Positions 44,119-56,103 of a DNA stretch of 64,000 bases are shown in pieces. Made by a program: the position numbers and the translations under genes. The first letter of the stretch is position 1. Each line of letters begins with the position of its first letter. The DNA comes from Perilla frutescens (lineage: Eukaryota > Streptophyta > Magnoliopsida > Lamiales > Lamiaceae): assembly GCA_026008535.1 (NCBI GenBank), contig BRKX01000003.1:28138001-28202000 (forward strand), read 5' to 3'. Below the pieces are notes generated by a model. The model searched no databases. It was not told the origin of the DNA and saw only the letters and a program-made list of their open reading frames with translations.

Positions 44119-45785
44119 GTGCAGAGTAACTACATGACCGCACGGACTGTGCAAGACCACCAGACTGGAGTCCTAAATGTCCCACATGGACCATGCGCTC
44201 CCGAGGCCCTTATACATGGACCGTGCGCCTCTATTTCCTCCACTATTCGATCATCCGACCTCTATCCTTCACCTCTACCTTTGTGTGATGCTTTCAAGAA
44301 GGATTTGACATCCGGACCAGCTGCCAAGACCCCTAAACAATGTAGCTTGTTTATTTCTATAAAAGGAGTTGAAAAAGCTATTAAAACAGGTTTGCCTTTA
44401 GTTCTTTTAACTTGTAAGAGCAGTGCTACTAACGATGTTTCTTTGTCTAGTGTTGTGCAGCCCCTTATGAAGGAGTTTGAGGATTTTTTCTGGATGAGAT
44501 TCCAAGTGGATTACCTCCGGTTCGTGGGATTGAGCACCAGATTGATTTCTTACCCGGGGCCGTTCTACCGAATCGTCCATCTTATCACACTTCACCTGAA
44601 GAAACCAATGAGATTGATCGACAAGTGAAAGAGTTGTTGGAGAAACAACAAATTTGAGAGACAATGAGCCCATGTGCAGTTCCAGTTATTCTCGTGCCCA
44701 AGAAGAATAATGAATGGAGAATGTGCGTGGATTGCTGAGCCATCAACAAGATTACAGTTAAGTATCATTTTCCCATTCCTAGACTTGATGACATGCTAGA
44801 TAAATTAACTGGATCAAAAGTATTTTCTAGAATTGATTTGAGGTCTGGTTATTTTCAAGTTCGCATGCAAGAAGGTGATGAATGGAAAACCGCATTTAAA
44901 AATAAGCAGGGTTTATATGAGTGGTTAGTCATGTCTTTTGGTATCATAAATGCACCAAGTACATTTATGAGATTGATGAACCATGTCTTACGTGATATTA
45001 TTGGGAAATTTGTTGTTGTTTACTTTGATGATATCCTGATATACAGTCACAGTACACAGGCATACCTAGATCATCTTATACGCGTATTTTTGCTTCTGAG
45101 AGATGCTCATTTATATGGCAACATGTCTAAGTGTTCATTTTGTTTAGATGAAGTTATGTTATTAGGCTTTGTTGTGAGTTCTAGAGGTATTGAGGTTGAT
45201 CGTTCCAAAATCAAGGCGATTAAGGAATGGCCAACACCCAAAACTGCATATGAAGTTAGATCCTTTCACGGCCTTGCCGGATTTTATCATTGCTTCGTGC
45301 ACGATTTTTCTAGCATTGTTGCGCCTCTTACTGAGCTGAGTAAGAAGGATCATAAATTTGAATGGGGTAAACAATAAGAGCATGCATTTAATACTTTGAA
45401 GTCTTTATTGTGTTCTGCTCTTGTTTTATGTTTAACAGATTTTTCTAAAACTTTCAAGATCGAGTATGATGCCTCCTGGATGGGTATAGGCCATGTTTTG
45501 ATGCAGGAAAAATGGCCCCATTGCCTATTTCAGTGAGAAGCTCAAAGAGCTCTATTGTTTGAAGCGTGCGTTAGAGACTTGGCAACATTACCTTTGGCCC
45601 AAGGAGTTAGTTATCCACACAGACCATGAGATTTTGAAACATTTGAAAAGGGCAAAACAATTTGAACAAGCGACATGCGAGATGGGTTGAGTTCATCAAG
45701 TCATTCCCGTATGTTATCAAGTACACAGAAGGTGAAGAGAATGTAGTCACCGATGCCCTGTCCAGAAAGTATGCTCTCTTGAACA
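44119..45785 (+). pseudogene. CRM linker, reverse transcriptase and RNase H, broken
   Basis: The linker (44119-44628) includes VVQPLMKEFEDFF before RT. RT shows EWRMCVDC (44710 on), FPIPRLDDMLDKLTGSKVFSRIDLRSGYFQVRM, LYEWLVMSFGIINAPSTFMRLM and the intact active site YFDD (45021-45032), then SKCSFCLDEVMLLGFVVSSRGIEVD. RNase H appears from about 45450 (KIEYDASWMGIGHVLMQE) with an extra base nearby, and ends with NVVTDALSRKYALL (45740-45785). Stops lie at about 44628, 44656, 44738 and 45375. Four dyad-like words of the CACGGACCGTG type are embedded in the start of the linker (44110-44229). Confidence 0.87.
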
Positions 45786-47067
45786 TTATGCATGCCAAGA
45801 TGCTTGGATTTGATTCAATTAAGTCTTTGTATGAGTCAGACCCATATTTTTCACCCATTTATGCGAGATGTTCGAGGATGTCCAAGTCCTATGATGGTTT
45901 TTATGTGCATGATGGTTTCTTGTTCAAAGAGTCGAAGTTATGCATCCCTAGTTTTCTATGCGTGATTTGTTGGTTTTAGAATCTCATGCGGGAGGTTTAA
46001 TGGGTCATTTTGGAGTTCATAAAACATTAAACTTGCTGCAAGAACACTTCTTTTGGCCACATATCCGTAGGGATATTGAGCATGCATGTAGTCATTGCAT
46101 TACTTGTCATAAGGCTAAGTCTACATTGCATCCATTTGATCTTTACACGCCATTACCCGCACCATCTAGCCCTTGGATAGATATTTCTATAGATTTTATT
46201 TTGGATTTGCCCAAGTCTAGATCGGGTAAAGATTTCATTTTTGTTGTTGTTGATCGGTTTTCAAAAATGGTGCATTTCATTGCATGTAGAAAAACCGATG
46301 ATGCCGTTCATATAGCCAATTTGTTCATCATTCATAATGTTAGATTGCATGGCATTCCTAGAACTATTGTTAGTGATAGGGATTCTATGTTTCTAGGACA
46401 TTTTTGGCGAGTTCTATGGGGAAAATTAGGGACTAAGCTTTTGTTTTCTACTGCTTGTCATCCACAAACCGATGGTCAAACTGAGGTTGTGAATCGTACA
46501 TTAGGTACCTTGCTTAGATCTTTAAATAAGAATAATTTGAAGTCTTGGGAAGAATGTTTACCATATGCGGAATTTTCTTATAATCGTGTTATTTATTCTT
46601 CTACTAATATGTCTCCATTTGAGGTAGTTTATGGATTTAATCCACTAACGCCTAATGATTTGATTCCTTTACCCATTGAGCATCTAATGAGTGTTAAAGG
46701 ATTAAAACAAGCTGATTTTATCAAAGAAATGCATGAGAAAGTTCAAGCGCAGATCGAGCAATGAGGCTCTACAGTCACCGCCGCCAGCAACACCCAGCGC
46801 AAGAAAGTTATCTTTCAACCCGATGATCGTGTTTGGATTCATTTGAGTCCCGGCCAATTTCCAAACTTAAGAAAGTCGAAACTTTCACCTAGAGGAGATT
46901 GTCCATTCACCGTCTTGAGCCATGTTAATGACAATGCATATCGCATTGATCTACCTGGTGAGTACAAGTATTCTTCCACTTTTAACGTAGCTGATTTATC
47001 TCCCTTTTGTGCAGTTGAATTCGATCAAGACGATGATCCAAATTCGAGGATGAATTCTTTTCAATAG
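45786..47067 (+). pseudogene. CRM integrase with C-terminal extension, nearly open
   Basis: The zinc domain has H and C ligands (ESHAGGLMGHFGVHKT...CSHCITCHKAK). The core shows DISIDFILDLPKSRSGKDFIFVVVDRFSKM, the second Asp in IVSDRDSMFLGHFW and the Glu in GQTEVVNRTL, so the DDE residues are all present. The frame 45958-46764 is open for 268 codons. A stop at 46762 is followed in the same region by the C-terminal domain (VWIHLSPGQFPNLRKSKLSPRGDCPF, NDNAYRIDLPGEY, FNVADLSPF), ending at 47067. A frame change near 45955 separates it from the RNase H linker. It borders the polypurine tract AATAGGGGGAA at 47063-47073. Confidence 0.9.
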
Positions 47068-47073
47068 GGGGAA

Positions 47074-48382
47074 TGATGAGACCGTGCATAGCAATAATGA
47101 GCCAAATCTAGAGTTGCAAATCAAAGGTCCAGTTATGAGGCTTCGAGCTAAGAGATTACAAGAGTAACTTCAAGGAATTATTCGCAAAAAGCTCGAGGAA
47201 GAACCAAGTCAAGTCGGCTCGAGATTGGTGTCCGTATTGAAGTTCAAAGATGAAGGAGAATCATCAAGACTCTGCACGGACCGTGCAGAGGACTGAGCTT
47301 AGCACACGGCCCATATAGCCATGAAGAAAACAAGACCAGAGACTCCCACACGGAACATGCAGAACTCCAGCCTGAGCGCACGGACCGTGCGGTCTAGCTG
47401 ATTCCAAGACCCGTCTTGTTTTGTTTGGGATTTTCGTACGTATGCTAGAGTATTATTTTATACTATGGTATTTAATTATTTTAAGTCATTTTTAGTATTT
47501 AATTCGTGTAGTTTTCGAATTTAATGACTCATAGGTTGACTAGATTTTATTTAAGGTAATTTCCTACCTTGAATATAATTCTAGCTTAGGTAATTTTCTA
47601 GTCTAGTTGGAGAACTAATTGGATCATATTTTTAAGCCCATAAGGCTTATAATTTGGTTCTCCCTATGTTATAAATAAGGGTTCATTGTGAACACTAAAC
47701 TTTAGACATTATTGAATTAAATTTGCCTTTGCATACAATTGTGTCTCAACCATTAAAAATTTTTGTTCATTTTCCTTCGAAAATATACATTCTTGAAGCC
47801 TAGTAACTTTAAGTCTTATTCAAGGGTATTCCTTAATTCACTTCAGGGATTAACAGATATTTGCTTTTCGAAGATCAACTTAGAGATTTTAGCTTTCGAT
47901 ACGTTCGAGATTCAAAGAGACTATCGAGTTGTGATTCACATCAACGTTCATCATCCATCATACACCATCGACGACACTCATCAAGACATCAAAATTTGCC
48001 ATCCTTTAAGCCACAAAATTGATCGAGCTTCTTCCACAAGCCTTGGTCGAGTATCATCCTCAAATCCTCTGAGAACCATTGTACACGTAAGTCTAATCCA
48101 TCACTATCATATCCTACATATTCCAAGCCCTTCTTCACTAAACCTTACACGTTCAAATTACCTAAACTCCAGCCTTATACCTTGGTCCCATTCAACTTTG
48201 GTATTTGGTTTTGTGTTTCATTTTTGTGTCATAGTTTAAGTATCATATTGTCTAGAATAGTTCATATTTTGTGTTTATTTTGTTGAGTCGGATTAGAGAT
48301 CTTCTTTAGTTGACGTGTTTCACTTCTTAAAGTCTTTCACAGTGTATTCATTCGATCTAGATTAATTGTCTGGGTTGTATCA
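47074..48382 (+). repeat. CRM 3' LTR (1309 bp)
   Basis: Starts TGATGAGACCGTGC and ends GGGTTGTATCA. TATAAATA box at 47670-47677. The long near-palindrome is conserved at 47270-47290, with further words at 47303, 47347 and 47380. The frame at 47763-48239 parallels the one in the 5' LTR but is not a known gene. Confidence 0.93.
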
Positions 48383-48387
48383 TGACC
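48383..48387. repeat. Target site duplication (right copy, TGACC) of the CRM element
   Basis: Matches 39971-39975. Galadriel RNase H continues directly after it. Confidence 0.93.
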
Positions 48388-48924
48388 AAACCAAAGCTGA
48401 CCGCGAAGCAAGTAAGATGGCAGGAATTGCTTGCAGAGTTTAATTTCTCACTAGAGTACCGGACGTGCTCTAGCAATCACGTCACTGACGTCCTAAGCCG
48501 CATGACAGATCTGGATAACCCGCAGATGGTAGCGGCCCTTACCTCCAGCAAGACGACCACCAACTTAAAGGACAAGATTCGCAAGCTCACCAAAGAAGAC
48601 CCTACGGCGCAGGACCTACTCAACCTAGTAGAGCAAAAGAAAACCCAGAAATTTTAGCTCGAAGAGGGACTTTGAAGACGAAGGAAAACCACCTCTATGT
48701 CCCGAAAGGTGGCGACCTGTGTAGATCTCTGGGCAAGACACCCTGGTGAAGAACGCACTCTGGCCCTCGTACAGAGGACTTACTTCTGGCCACAGATGCG
48801 GGATGAAATCGAGACGTTCGTCTGTACTTACATGGTGTGCCAGCAAGACAAGGCGGATCGACATAAGTAAGCAGGGTTACTAGAGCCGCTCCCCATACCC
48901 TCATGACCATAGAAGAGTGTCTCT
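48388..48924 (+). pseudogene. Galadriel-like RNase H C-terminus and integrase zinc domain, broken
   Basis: This continues from 39970 with KPKLTAKQVRWQELLAEFNFSLEYR and DVLSRMTDL, the standard end of gypsy RNase H. Integrase begins after a stop near 48655 in a partly shifted frame: the H-ligand part is degraded, and the C-ligand part reads ETFVCTYMVCQQDKADRHK around 48810-48870. Stops near 48868 and 48905 interrupt it. It leads directly to the catalytic core at 48925. Confidence 0.75.
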
Positions 48925-49796
48925 ATGGACTGCATTACCGGTTTACCCAAGGTTGGAGACCTGGATGCGATCGTGGTAGTGGTAGACCGGTTCTTGAAGT
49001 ACGCAACTTTTGTGCTAGCCCCCAAGATAAGCATAGCGGAAGAGACATCTCAACTCTTCTTTAAGCACATTGTCAAGTTTTGGGGACTGCCACAGGATAT
49101 TGTTAGTGATCGGGACTCCTGTTTCATTGGCAGCTTTTGAACCGCTTTTCAAATTACTCAGGTCCAAATTAAATATGAGCTCTAGCTTTCACCCTCAATC
49201 TGATGAGCAAACGGAGCGCTTCAATTCAATTCAAGAAGAATATCTTCGGCACTTTGTCAGCGCTAATCAGAAGGACTGGGTAAAGCTTTTGGATGCTGTC
49301 CAGCTGTGCTTCAATGCCCAAAAGTGCTCTACCATCAACGGTATGCCTTTTGCGATATGTATCGGGCAGCAACCGCTCCTCCCACACTCGATTGACACCC
49401 CACAAGGTGCTAGAGTTTTGCCAGTACAAAGTTTCTTTCTAGAATGAAAGCAGAACGTCGACCTTGTCCGAAGCTATCTGGAGAAAGCACAGAAGCGTAT
49501 GAAGAAATATGCGGATCAGAAGTGTCACTTCGTAGAATATCAAGTGGGAGACCAAGTTATAGTTAAGGTCCCGGACCAACTATTATTAAAAGCATCCCGA
49601 GGGCAGGACGTCCGCTTGATGCCAAAATATATCGAACCACTAACCATTTTACAGCGCATTGGGAAGGTCACCTATAGAGTAGAGCTGCCCCCATGGTGGT
49701 GGATCCACAACGTCATCCACGTCAGCCAACTGAAGTCGTTCCAGGCAGATAAAGTGGACGCTACGTGCAATTTCCCGACCATCCCCAGCTCTGTCT
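48925..49796 (+). pseudogene. Galadriel-like integrase core, broken
   Basis: The core text is MDCITGLPKVGDLDAIVVVVDRFLKYATFV, with the first Asp, then IVSDRDSCFIGSF with the second Asp, stopped at 49138-49140 with a frame change. It resumes in another frame with FHPQSDEQTERFNSIQEEYLRHFV, carrying the Glu, and ends as VQLCFNAQKCSTINGMPFAI. The following DNA-binding part has YADQKCHFVEYQVGDQVIVKVP (49500 on) and HNVIHVSQLKSF. It would have inserted the element's DNA. Confidence 0.8.
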
Positions 49797-50018
49797 GGTC
49801 AACAACACAGGGAAGCGGATCGCGGAAGCCATCCTCTACCACCGGGACACAGGTAAGTGAAAGAAGCTCCACAGAGAGTACCTGGTAAAGTGGGTAGGAT
49901 GCACGAAGGAAGAAAGCACATGGGAGAAAGCGACGACCCTCAAGGCGTTCCAGCCGTTGATCGACGCCTACCTGAAGACCATGGCGCCGAGAATGTCACC
50001 AACTCAAGAGGGGGAGAG
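49797..50018 (+). pseudogene. Galadriel-like chromodomain
   Basis: In one frame the sequence reads RIAEAILYHRD, a stop (TGA at 49858), then HREYLVKWVGCTKEESTWEK and AFQPLIDAYLK. The pattern Y-L-V-K-W-x-G, S-T-W-E and a closing helix is that of a chromodomain, which in chromoviruses binds histone marks and guides insertion. The purine stretch CAAGAGGGGGAGAG at 50004-50018 may be the polypurine tract, overlapping the end of the ORF. Confidence 0.8.
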
Positions 50019-50720
50019 CTCTCACGGGATGCTACCCTCATCCTATCCCTTCTCTCAGGATACGCCGGGACAAGTCCATTCATTTATCCCTATCCTCGGG
50101 ATAGGCAACGACGGGCCACTTGATGCCGAGGCCCGTCGGGCTCCGGTGACTGGCGCCCCAGCACCCCGGGCCACCCGCACCCACCTGGACAACCAGCACT
50201 AGCACTACCTTACCTTCAGGGCGGACCTCCACCAAACTCCCCGCCCGAAGCCCCATTATTGTCGCTACAAGTGCTAGGAATTTCCTTGTAATGTACATAT
50301 TTGTAAGCACGGCCTTGCACGACCGTTTTTGTTATTTTCTAGCATTTTTGTATCTAGTGTTGTCACTAGTCTTTTTTTTCTTAAATCTATTATAGGGGGT
50401 AAGAGCGAACTTTTGACTGACGAGTAAGCGTTGCAAGGAGTGAACCCTCTCTCCAACCAACGTGTGTTGTAATTGCTGGCAAGCTATAATGAACATTCTA
50501 TTTGCATTAATGAAGAGTTCATTTCGATCAATCGTGATGGTGTGTTGCTTGCTCTGCCGAAACCACTAAAAGTACTGGAGGGTGTGAATTGCGTCGTCAT
50601 CGTGCATCAAGTTTTATGAGCAAAGCTTTTGAGAGTGAGGCGGACGTAGTCTAGGACGGACTTATAGCCGCACGGTGCGCTACTAAACTAAGCACTACAA
50701 GCGCCTCGTGACACAGTGTG
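50019..50720 (+). repeat. Possible degraded 3' LTR of the Galadriel-like element
   Basis: Non-coding apart from the tail of the pol frame, which stays open to 50202. It is GC-richer than the DNA to its right up to about 50300. There is no second copy in the window to compare, so calling it an LTR rests on position after the purine tract. Confidence 0.35.
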
Positions 50721-53530
50721 ACACCCAGATCCAAAGGAAGGTAGGCTTCTGAATTGATAATTTTGATCTTTCATGTCCTCAGTTGATATATAACATACGT
50801 TTTAGGTCCTAAATTAATAATTCTCCTCAAAAGTATCACATTTATTTACTTGAAATTACTGTTAAAAATAAAAAGACGGTAACTATTTTATAATTACTAC
50901 TATATTTTTTTTAATTAGAAACAATATGACTTCTAATATTAAATAATATCACTTTTAACAATGAAAAATACTGTAAATTCCTGTCTAACGATCTGACCAT
51001 ATTTAACAAAAGTCTCATGCAACACATTGTGAATATTAAATATTTAATTACGCGGTGGGCTTGAAAACGAGCAGGCTTTAGTTTGAAGAAAAAAGGAAGA
51101 TGATTTGCCATAGGATCAAATATTAAAATACTGTTCGTAAAATAATTTTTAAAAAAATAAAAATAAAAAATTCACACTCCAAAGAGCCTGCGTGCTATAC
51201 GCCACTTGAGCTAGATTTGTAATAACATTTTTGAATTTTTTTAACATACTATTATTTATCTCATTTTTGGGAATAAAATTAACTTCATCATTTGGCTATA
51301 GATAAATATATGAAAAAATAAATCAAGATCGTGCACGTTGGACTAGTGGATAGATAAATATATATACAAAAATAAATCAAGATCATGCTCGTTCGGACTA
51401 GTCGATCATCATCATCATCATTATTAATGTGGATTGTGATTTAGAAATTTCATTTGCAATATGTGATTAGATACAAAATTAAATTGAATATCACCTTATC
51501 AATCAAATAAAATTACATGATGTGATATATTTTATACTGGAGCAGAGTCATATGACTAGAAATGTGCATCTCGCCAATTCGTTTGGTTTCGGCTTAGTCT
51601 TAGTCGGATAATCAAGAAATTTGATTATGTTTAATTCGGGTTCAATTTTCTTTCTTTCATTTTTTTTTTTTATGTGGAGGGTTGAATTTTCTTTGATATA
51701 GAAATTCATTACTCTAACCCTTCGGTTTTTTACTAGCCCAACGGTCTAACAAGTTTTCCAAAAAATAATTAGCATGTTTAAATTATCTTGATAACCGGCC
51801 CTTAAATAATCCTCTTATATTATTCTTAAAATAAACAAATATACAAAAATATTAGAGATAATGAGAAAATAAAATAAGGTAAAATAAAAGCATATTTAAT
51901 CAACACACACAAAGAGCATCCCAAAGGAAATAAAAATCCAACAGTACATTTCATGACAATATTGTTCAACCTTAGTTGATTTTTCAAAAATAATAACCAC
52001 ATCACAATAATTGTTCAATCATCAATTGAAATATTAGAATTGCATTATTTTCCTACATCAACGACATTTGAAGCTTATTGATTTTATCTTAATATTATTT
52101 CTCATTTATTAAACAAATGACAACATTATAATGTAATACAGTTAAACAATTTAAAACTTAATAAATAATACAATGTTATTATAATTTGAATGATATCTAA
52201 TTATCGAGAAATGAATATATGAAATGGAATATTCTATAAAAAAACAAAGGAAATAAAAAGAAATTAAAACAAAAGTGAAGGGTCATATTCAACATCCAAT
52301 TAATTAGGAACAAACAAATAAACAAACAACTTGCATTCACAAACTCCAATAACAAATTATCAAATATTCAAATAAGATTTTTCTACATAATACTAACCAT
52401 TTATATAGTCTTAATAGCAGTAATAAATTCATGATTTTATGTAGTAAATGAAAAAGTAACATCCAACAAAAAATTACATTATTCAATATGATTCGTCTAC
52501 ATTTGATCATAACTTTGGTAGATTAGATTGATAATATATGAGATTGAGTATTTGAAGGATTCAAGCTTTAAAATGGTTTAATTAATTCATCAAAGTATGT
52601 GTTAGATTAGACTATTTTATTTTTATCAATCTAATCTATTATTTAAAGTAAGCACCCCCTTAGAATACTTGAAACCTGAGCGAATGAGTAATATATGAAT
52701 GAAAATATAAATGAGTCGGTTTTTTAATGTCACTGGCAGTTCATGAATCAATTTTTTTTAGAGAAAGTTCTGACCAAAATAATGAGGCTGCCAAGACCCA
52801 GATCAGATAATCTGTGCTATTTTATATTTCAATACATTCCTTATGCCATAATTAATTCCTTTTCAAACAAAGTCATTTTTTTAATATATTTTAATTGGAT
52901 AAGGATGAATTATAAATAAAATGTTAAAGTTAAATTAAATTCTAATAAATTAAACTTAAAAAAAAAGAATTGACACAGATAATGTAACAAATAATTGCAC
53001 AAAGGAGACTGATCAGTGTAGCTCGATTAGCCCGGCAATCCGATATGTCCAGATTCATTTCGAAAATACAAAGATGCATAAATGATCCAGCCTTTGTACT
53101 TAAAAAATGCAAATACAAAGGTTGTGATTGCTAACGACGATATACAAAATTAAATCTATAAATACTTGTACTGTTGTACACTTCAGAAATTACTATATAT
53201 GTACGAAACACAACTTAAAATTCAAGTTTTCTCTTATCCATGTGACTTTTCTATTTCCAAACTTGGTGCGATTCTTGTTCTAGAATTTGGAAATAATGCA
53301 ACTTTCGCATTATAAATTACTTAACTAGGAGATGAACATTCATGAGAACCATTAGCATATATCTCATATAGTGGGGGAATTTATACTTTACAGAAAACAC
53401 ATCATTATATGCAATCTATATTTTAAATTTTATTTTCATATTCCATTTACTATTTATTTTTAATTACTAGATAGTTCCAAATCCACTATAATTTTCAATT
53501 AAATTACTACCTGAAAATGCAGCTCCGTTT
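50721..53530. other. AT-rich intergenic DNA, no gene
   Basis: About 2.8 kb without retroelement motifs. One imperfect tandem pair of about 60 bp lies at 51298-51405 (GATAAATATAT...AAATAAATCAAGATC...GGACTAGT), followed by a short (ATC)n run at 51405-51420. I see nothing else beyond A/T tracts. Confidence 0.6.
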
Positions 53531-54075
53531 AGTAAGATCATTTCCAGCAGTCTGCACTATAATACATCATCACTATCACTAAAATATTACAAATTTTGCA
53601 TTCCATCTCCAACGGTCTGCATTATAATTCTACACCAAAAAAAAAATTATGGAATATTCTCTTTATTTTTATTATAATTATTATTTTATAATTGCTAACA
53701 TATATATTTAATAGATATCTATCAATCTATAATTAAATTCAACATTTCATAAAAATTATTGAAACATTTTTGTTACTTTATGTGTATTTTTATGTTTTTA
53801 TTTCATGTACTTTTATCTATTTTAATATTTTTATGTATATTTTATTGTAGGTGTAATTTTATCTATTTTAGTACATAATAAATTTTAACAACACATTATT
53901 AAAAATACAAAATAAACTACAAACAATATACAAAATGAAAAATAAAATACAAATAAAAAACAATATAAAAAAATTGTGCCATTTTTATTTTTTGGCGTCC
54001 CTTCCCTCATCTCCCTCATTTTACGGTTCTGTTTGCCATCTCCGTTGGACTGCATTTACACTGGAGACGCCCTAA
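53531..54075. repeat. Possible degraded DNA-transposon fragment
   Basis: The related words CCAGCAGTCTGCACTATAA (about 53545), CCAACGGTCTGCATTATAA (about 53609) and CCGTTGGACTGCATTTACA (about 54042) occur in direct orientation, and the right side reads ACTGGAGACGCCC. Words of the CTCCAACGGT...CTGCA type occur near the ends of some plant DNA transposons. No clean inverted ends or target duplication are visible. Confidence 0.3.
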
Positions 54076-54167
54076 AAAAATTGAAAATTTAAAGATTGGA
54101 ATATTTTACTTTTTAGCCTAAAATTCAATTATTTAGTATCTAAATCGATCATTGTTAATTGATAAAA

Positions 54168-55243
54168 ACTTGTATGAGACCGTCTAACAGGTCTATAGAC
54201 GGGTTAAATAGAACTCAAATCCGTCCAAAAAACTCATCTAAACCCCCCCCAAAACAGTCAACCATGTGGGATCCACGCACCCGCCCACGCGCAGGCACGC
54301 GCATATCACTAGATATAAAGTAAATTATTACTATGTATGAAGTAAAGTATCACTAATTATATGTTGAATTGAAATATCATTTAATATAAATTGCAGTATT
54401 ATTAACCATGAAGTATTTTTTAACATACTAAGAAGAAAGTAAATGAATTGTTTTCTGCATAAATCATAATGTGGAATTTTAATTTAGTTGATTCATTTAT
54501 CTTCTTTTTTTGAATATGTTTGTTGATTCTCCAGATATCATGTATCACTATTATAAAATAAAGTATCACTAGTTATGTGTCGAAGTATCACTTAATATAA
54601 ATTGAAATATCATCAACTATGAAATGTTTTCACAATGTAAGAAAAAAAATGAATTATTTTCTACATAAATCATATTGTGGACTTTTAATTTAGTTGATTT
54701 ATTTATCTTTTTCTAAAATATGTTTGTTGAAACTCCAGACAACAAGTACCAATATATATGAAGTACGGTATCACTACTAATGAAACGAAATATCATTATC
54801 TATGAAGCATCTGACAACCCCCATTTTCTTTTTCTTTTTTTCGATTTTTTTTTCATTTTTTTTTTGTTTTTTCAATTTTTTTAAATCTTAATTTTATATC
54901 GAGCTTAATGCATGAGCCTACGCATTAGCGTCGGATGAATGTGTTGAGCGAGACGCCGGATACAAAAATTAAATTAAATCAATTCAATTTTAGGATTCAC
55001 TAATTTCATTTTATGGTATATATTTATTTTAAAAAAATTAAATTAATCCAAAACAATAAATATATGTTTATAAAAAAACTAAAAAGTGAAAAAAAAAAAC
55101 TAAAAAACGGAAAAGGGGATGGAAAGGGAAAGGAGGCGCTAAAAAATAAAAAAAAAAAAAAAAAGAAAAAAGAGAGGAGCACCCCCCTAATTATCAATTA
55201 AATAGAAATCCATCTAATGTAAGAGAGACGATCTCATACAAGT
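54168..55243. mobile_element. Candidate 1.08-kb terminal-inverted-repeat element with internal repeats
   Basis: The left end ACTTGTATGAGACCGTCT and the reverse complement of the right end (ACTTGTATGAGATCGTCT) match at 17 of 18 bases. The interior holds many (A)AGTATCACT / AAATATCAT words (54330-54800) and a duplicated unit of about 205 bp (54456 and 54661 on). Poly-A and a Lys-rich frame occur at 55080-55170. No transposase is present and I could not see a target duplication, so the ends are candidates only. Confidence 0.45.
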
Positions 55244-55942
55244 GTGCCTCTTATTAATTTGTTATCTTTTATGATATAAATACCTACCAACTGAGAGTCT
55301 AAATGGATAAAATTAACTTAAATAAAATAATACAAAATAAAATTCTAAACATGGCAATATACTTTGTTTAGCCTTCATATTAGTTAAATTTGAAATATTA
55401 TTTAAAAACCCTATTTTGTCCTTGAAAATTATAACCAATTTACTCAACAATTCTATGAAACTGCAGCTTCTCTAATTTTGCCACGATTATCGCACAGCCC
55501 CAAGTAGTCAACTACCATTGATTAGTTAGAAACTTCTTCTTTTCTTTCTTTTTCATGTGCATAAATATTTTTTTAGGTTTTTTAAGAAATTTATATGTTT
55601 TAGTTGAGTTGACCGACCACATCCAACGAGACGATGCTAATTTTTTTTTTTCAACCATAATTAAATAAAATATATTATACCGAAAAATGAATACTTATTT
55701 TCAACATAAATAAATACTAGTTTATATCGATTTCTAATAATCAAAAAGGTTATTGGGGTTGTGTGATAGGTGTCTAAATTAATTAAATTAAAGGGTGGCA
55801 ATTTCTTAGAGTTGTTGTGAATAGGTTATGATTTGTAAGGGCAAAATATGTATTTTAAATAATATTTCAAATTGAATTAATTATATTGGTCTATTAAGAG
55901 TCTATTGCAGGCTATATTTATAATTTCTCCAAAAAAAAACTG
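55244..55942. other. AT-rich intergenic DNA, no gene
   Basis: About 700 bases between the candidate inverted-repeat element and the Ivana-like element. I see no coding motif. Confidence 0.6.
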
Positions 55943-55947
55943 AAATA
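55943..55947. repeat. Target site duplication (left copy, AAATA) of the Ivana-like element
   Basis: AAATA precedes the LTR start TGTTGTAAAC and recurs at 60291-60295. Confidence 0.88.
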
Positions 55948-56103
55948 TGTTGTAAACTAGAGAGAGACGAGAGAATATCAATTGTATGTCTTTAATATGA
56001 GGATCAAATGCCTCTACATATAATAGTACAAGAGCTAGGGTTTTAGAGTTAGTAACTTGGCCATCACTCATATCATATATATCTATTAGATATATTTACA
56101 ACA
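55948..56103 (-). repeat. Ivana-like 3' LTR (156 bp)
   Basis: Begins TGTTGTAAA and ends TTTACAACA, a perfect 9-base inverted repeat. Next to it the plus strand reads CTCCCCCTTGAGTG, whose complement CACTCAAGGGGGAG is the polypurine tract (56104-56117). Confidence 0.9.

Larger units (their letters stand above)
39976..48382 (+). mobile_element. CRM-type chromovirus (centromeric retrotransposon lineage)
   Basis: Two LTRs (1306 and 1309 bp) with TGACC duplications enclose gag, protease, RT, RNase H and integrase in one direction. The LTR start TGATGA and the integrase text (GGLMGHFGVHKTL, FFWPHIRRDIEHAC, GKLGTKLLFSTACHPQTDGQTEV) match the CRM lineage, which targets centromeric chromatin in many plants. 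No classical chromodomain is visible after integrase; the C-terminus ends in NVADLSPF and runs up to the 3' LTR, as in CRM. The LTRs differ by several percent by eye. Stops and frame changes occur throughout. Confidence 0.9.
37621..50720 (+). mobile_element. Decayed chromovirus (Galadriel-like), interrupted by a CRM element
   Basis: About 4.7 kb remain once CRM (39976-48382) and its TGACC copy are removed: the end of gag, protease, RT, RNase H, integrase and a chromodomain. The 5' LTR and most of gag are missing; the left edge abuts the Athila LTR. The integrase text (MDCITGLPKVGDLDAIVVVVDRF, FFKHIVKFWGLP) and the short chromodomain resemble the Galadriel lineage. No pair of LTRs can be shown, so the right end is a guess. 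Many stops and degraded active sites point to great age. Confidence 0.75.

Noticed and set aside
55013..55201. Lysine-rich small frame
   Set aside because: It arises from A runs; low complexity only.
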